Of a stretch of DNA of 64,000 nucleotides, positions 63,801-64,000 are shown in pieces. The translations under genes were made by a program, and so were the position numbers. Each line of letters begins with the position of its first letter. Within the stretch, counting starts at the first letter, position 1. The DNA lies in assembly GCA_022823605.1 (NCBI GenBank), contig JAJEHS010000007.1, positions 115,697 to 179,696 of the forward strand. Reading direction: 5' to 3'. The notes below the pieces were generated by a model that saw nothing but the letters and a program-made list of their open reading frames with translations, was not told the DNA's origin and did not search any database. This DNA comes from Paracoccaceae bacterium. Its GTDB lineage: Bacteria; Pseudomonadota; Alphaproteobacteria; Rhodobacterales; Rhodobacteraceae.

Positions 63801-64000
63801 ATTTAAGTAAGTCAAAAATTGATGGTGGTCTCAGAGGAGATGGAAATCCAAACTTTAATATCACCGATGATGACACCGCAGGCATAACCATCACCGAAAG
63901 CGGTGATCCCAAGACCACCACGGTCAGTGAAGACGGAACAACCGACACCTACACCATCGTTCTTGACAGCGAGCCAACCGACCCCGTCACCATCACCATG
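57896..64000 (+). CDS. Giant secreted Calx-beta/cadherin-repeat protein, 5' part
   Basis: One frame is open through the right edge: 2035 codons from GTG 57896, no stop. AGGGGG just upstream supports this GTG; no ATG lies closer. A signal peptide is at about residues 44-68 (basic CKRLSLRN, core IVWLILLTVSLTTL, then VGAQ), leaving an unusually long N-region. An N-terminal domain spans about 70-265 ('WELIPSGLGPLDEFRLIFVT', 'IPIYWVKGEKV', 'YGLSPVFKI'). Calx-beta-like repeats follow from about 384, each with a VxEGExAxFxLxL start and a DDD/DND end. A cadherin-like repeat lies near 1640-1716. Probably a calcium-binding surface or secreted adhesin (inference). Confidence 0.85.
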   Translation, partial: MISLYFALSNLNRPQLRNCWPIYIDCLAKFLLPSTCKRLSLRNIVWLILLTVSLTTLSTEKVGAQSKPILVDPSWELIPSGLGPLDEFRLIFVTAEKRKTNDNTAEITVFNKFVQQQAGNGLTALRAYKDNFRVVGSTLNTNVKDNTNTSGNHQIPIYWVKGEKVATGYNDFYDGSWQSKNPTDQNGIILSGTVEVATGSNNNGTTATRGNQFLGEPAGNGGLYVRYGIPGKGGNAKPLDAGTKNRRDELRYYGLSPVFKIKGKIELLPINVSKQEGEQLDFRIKAVPTPSSTNPIKIEYILTDDKTANFLAKAYEAQRSYTITSNQGNLDTIQTRVDPYTDVDGKISLEITKYPYGYEVPNGKSLKDEVVITNNSLETYPQLNFYTVNNTINEGETATFTLELDKKWNRDTPLEIDVRINGVGLFEKNQLGIKNLRFNKNEKSKSIDVTTRANVINDRNGLINATITKTSVPFRFAVSNTVKIEIINNPKLTGQILKVRKFSFDEGTTAILFLNFDTPLQEAMSIDIKLLSKQELKSHLNLSDDFIATVDQDFTSGLTNSKTINLPIGYKSGQAITAAVIKDDDLHEYDEIFGVRISNPVNIALDQKNSPQKDILFTINDDEDIPVLTIESPSNDEGNNSLESGKPLNTLDYKLTLSNKSVKTVSLRKRRTLKGTANKPNLADTENITPELIEFTPGDLTKTIPIKINGDTIQEPDETVILRFSQLTNAILSDKGRSVDITGTILNDDAETGQYIRFLDAKPVTEGQDAIFIAELVDGKNPPNKVLATEECHFSYRFNKKPSKGKAASYGSDFKAHGIYQSSVIPKGSSSFEITVETVQDGEDEGEETFKITAVQIEDQSKCKYSLEQSEASATISDGPVIFIKDAKKVTEGQTMLFPVELSVAGSTDVTLTWKTEDGTAQADNDYMGKAGQTLIIPAGDTTGTIKVPVYQDNIDEHDESFSIVLVNAVGAYLPQPSKAKGLIRDDDSRPTITISDVTVNEGETAKFTLKLSEASEKEIAISWATQDGTAFSGTDYIKARKSLTILPGDVQADLTVQTLDDDKDEVENETFRVFLFHTPEGKRKMGEATATIVDNDSSRLSIHDTTVQETSGSATFTVRLSSPRESPITVDWKTLNGDGDNPAIGDGIYIHEKDFTPVSGRTLTFPIGVTEKTISVNILNDSVAEFTESFRVELENPSSGAVIERGTAFGQIEDDDAIHYKVVNTNTEVREGESIVVRIRRNKTANKEHRFRFCLKGINGNIHGGDKDGGTAVISNPKTEPSSTSGFANQDDVRIFGRYSNTNDCIIGYEADPFYTVRFAPTDLEKNIRVYTIDDQRVEEDETFTFSSGTATNFGNEVSIVKTRPEAVFTIIDDDIRRIEVIPRKEAVWEGTEAIFDLRLKPPLNPGETASVDYFTTDVTAIGGNDASKFDYESKAKTTLTLTPPDPKGNAGTIKIQTYDEQITEELYEPDETFTITLANPSEKLELPPNGGHVLNVTILDDDLTTINVEDSVVDEGDNASVWLRLTQPREKNARVTWETGYIKHGAESPEDFKSVMSGKATIPSGQAGVQVEVETVEDDKPEPDEDFVVRIKKIELPNFVIGTEGTVTIRDDDVKELVFTGYENTTIEENTDWEPKKPKVTSIVEGDVTFTIEGKDKSQFTIDADNGELRFPGKKNFEDPQDSDKDNIYEVTVSAVDEDGNIGTQDIKVTITDVTTARIRAPPPKPLLEGELNLEAFSLERVDSGKILLTYDWEIKEDKKGRSPATDGKDFTSVKHLGETFHTNVTTKTDHLVATLEDSIDENPETFLLRLSNLSDGKTDDAVFVDEDDNIINSGIVDLILSIYDNDPTVATLSIKPDQNDIAENGEIKRISVSTGRLLQTKETLVVPLSFKGTSDFGTDYEISIPEAIATGITYDNIPSKDLQKNPPTITFTGSDNSPKSASVILTSKDDNLDEGLKESVEISLGDLSKSKIDGGLRGDGNPNFNITDDDTAGITITESGDPKTTTVSEDGTTDTYTIVLDSEPTDPVTITM

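Noticed and set aside
59182..63948. Several minus-strand frames of 60-160 codons opposite the giant gene
   Set aside because: Ser/Val-rich antisense of Asp/Thr-rich repeats. The plus frame is continuous and carries the domain motifs.

Overview
The window is bacterial, gene-dense and AT-leaning by eye. Gene content and order point to an alphaproteobacterium with a Rhodobacterales-like backbone. The diagnostic blocks are serS-surE-pcm-LysM/M23 next to yajC-secD-secF, TPR protein-bamB-der, SDR/cvpA, pyrC-pyrE / dnaB-alr-mlaE-mlaF, and ccmABCDG divergent from acnA followed by a DUF1223 gene. No rRNA, tRNA, CRISPR array or intact insertion sequence was recognised. Several starts are TTG or GTG with a good ribosome binding site.

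Layout. 1-331: tail of a DUF815 ATPase. 357-2222: an SDR oxidoreductase and a LysR regulator on the minus strand. 2361-11273: a long plus-strand operon with a TorT-like periplasmic binding protein, a sugar-type ABC ATPase and permease, a Gfo/Idh/MocA dehydrogenase, PxpA, a biotinyl carrier, a biotin carboxylase, PxpB and PxpC. It looks like an uptake and catabolic unit for an unknown substrate. 11433-15421 (minus): NlpD-like lipoprotein, pcm, surE, serS. 15871-19743 (plus): yajC, secD, secF, TSUP permease. 19910-21693: an AAA ATPase and DUF4276 pair that looks like a defence module. 21863-25518: sodB, rarD-type transporter, LOG protein, a Glu-repeat LysM membrane protein. 25566-30313 (minus): RND pump and adaptor. 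30586-32662: TPR protein and bamB. 32895-36243: a two-subunit molybdenum hydroxylase (IorAB type) with a divergent TetR regulator, sitting between bamB and der. 36363-39084: der, an atypical SDR, cvpA. 39337-42394: cytochrome c and a TonB-dependent receptor. 42807-47071 (minus): mlaF, mlaE, alr, dnaB. 47595-49307: pyrE, pyrC. 49371-52141 (minus): ccmG, ccmD (46 aa), ccmC, ccmB, ccmA. 52336-55958: acnA and a DUF1223 protein. 56208-56930: DUF3800 protein.

From about 56950 the window turns accessory. It has a truncated MBL-fold (RNase J-like) gene start, unassigned debris and a run of 14 C. Then a giant secreted protein gene runs open off the right edge. Its 2035 visible codons hold a signal peptide, an N-terminal domain and about a dozen Calx-beta/cadherin-like repeats.

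The best candidates for undescribed biology are the AAA+DUF4276 pair, the TorT/ABC/PxpABC/biotin operon, and the giant repeat protein with its poly-C tract and a sharp composition change at its visible end. Function assignments rest on motif and family recognition by reading; no search was run.
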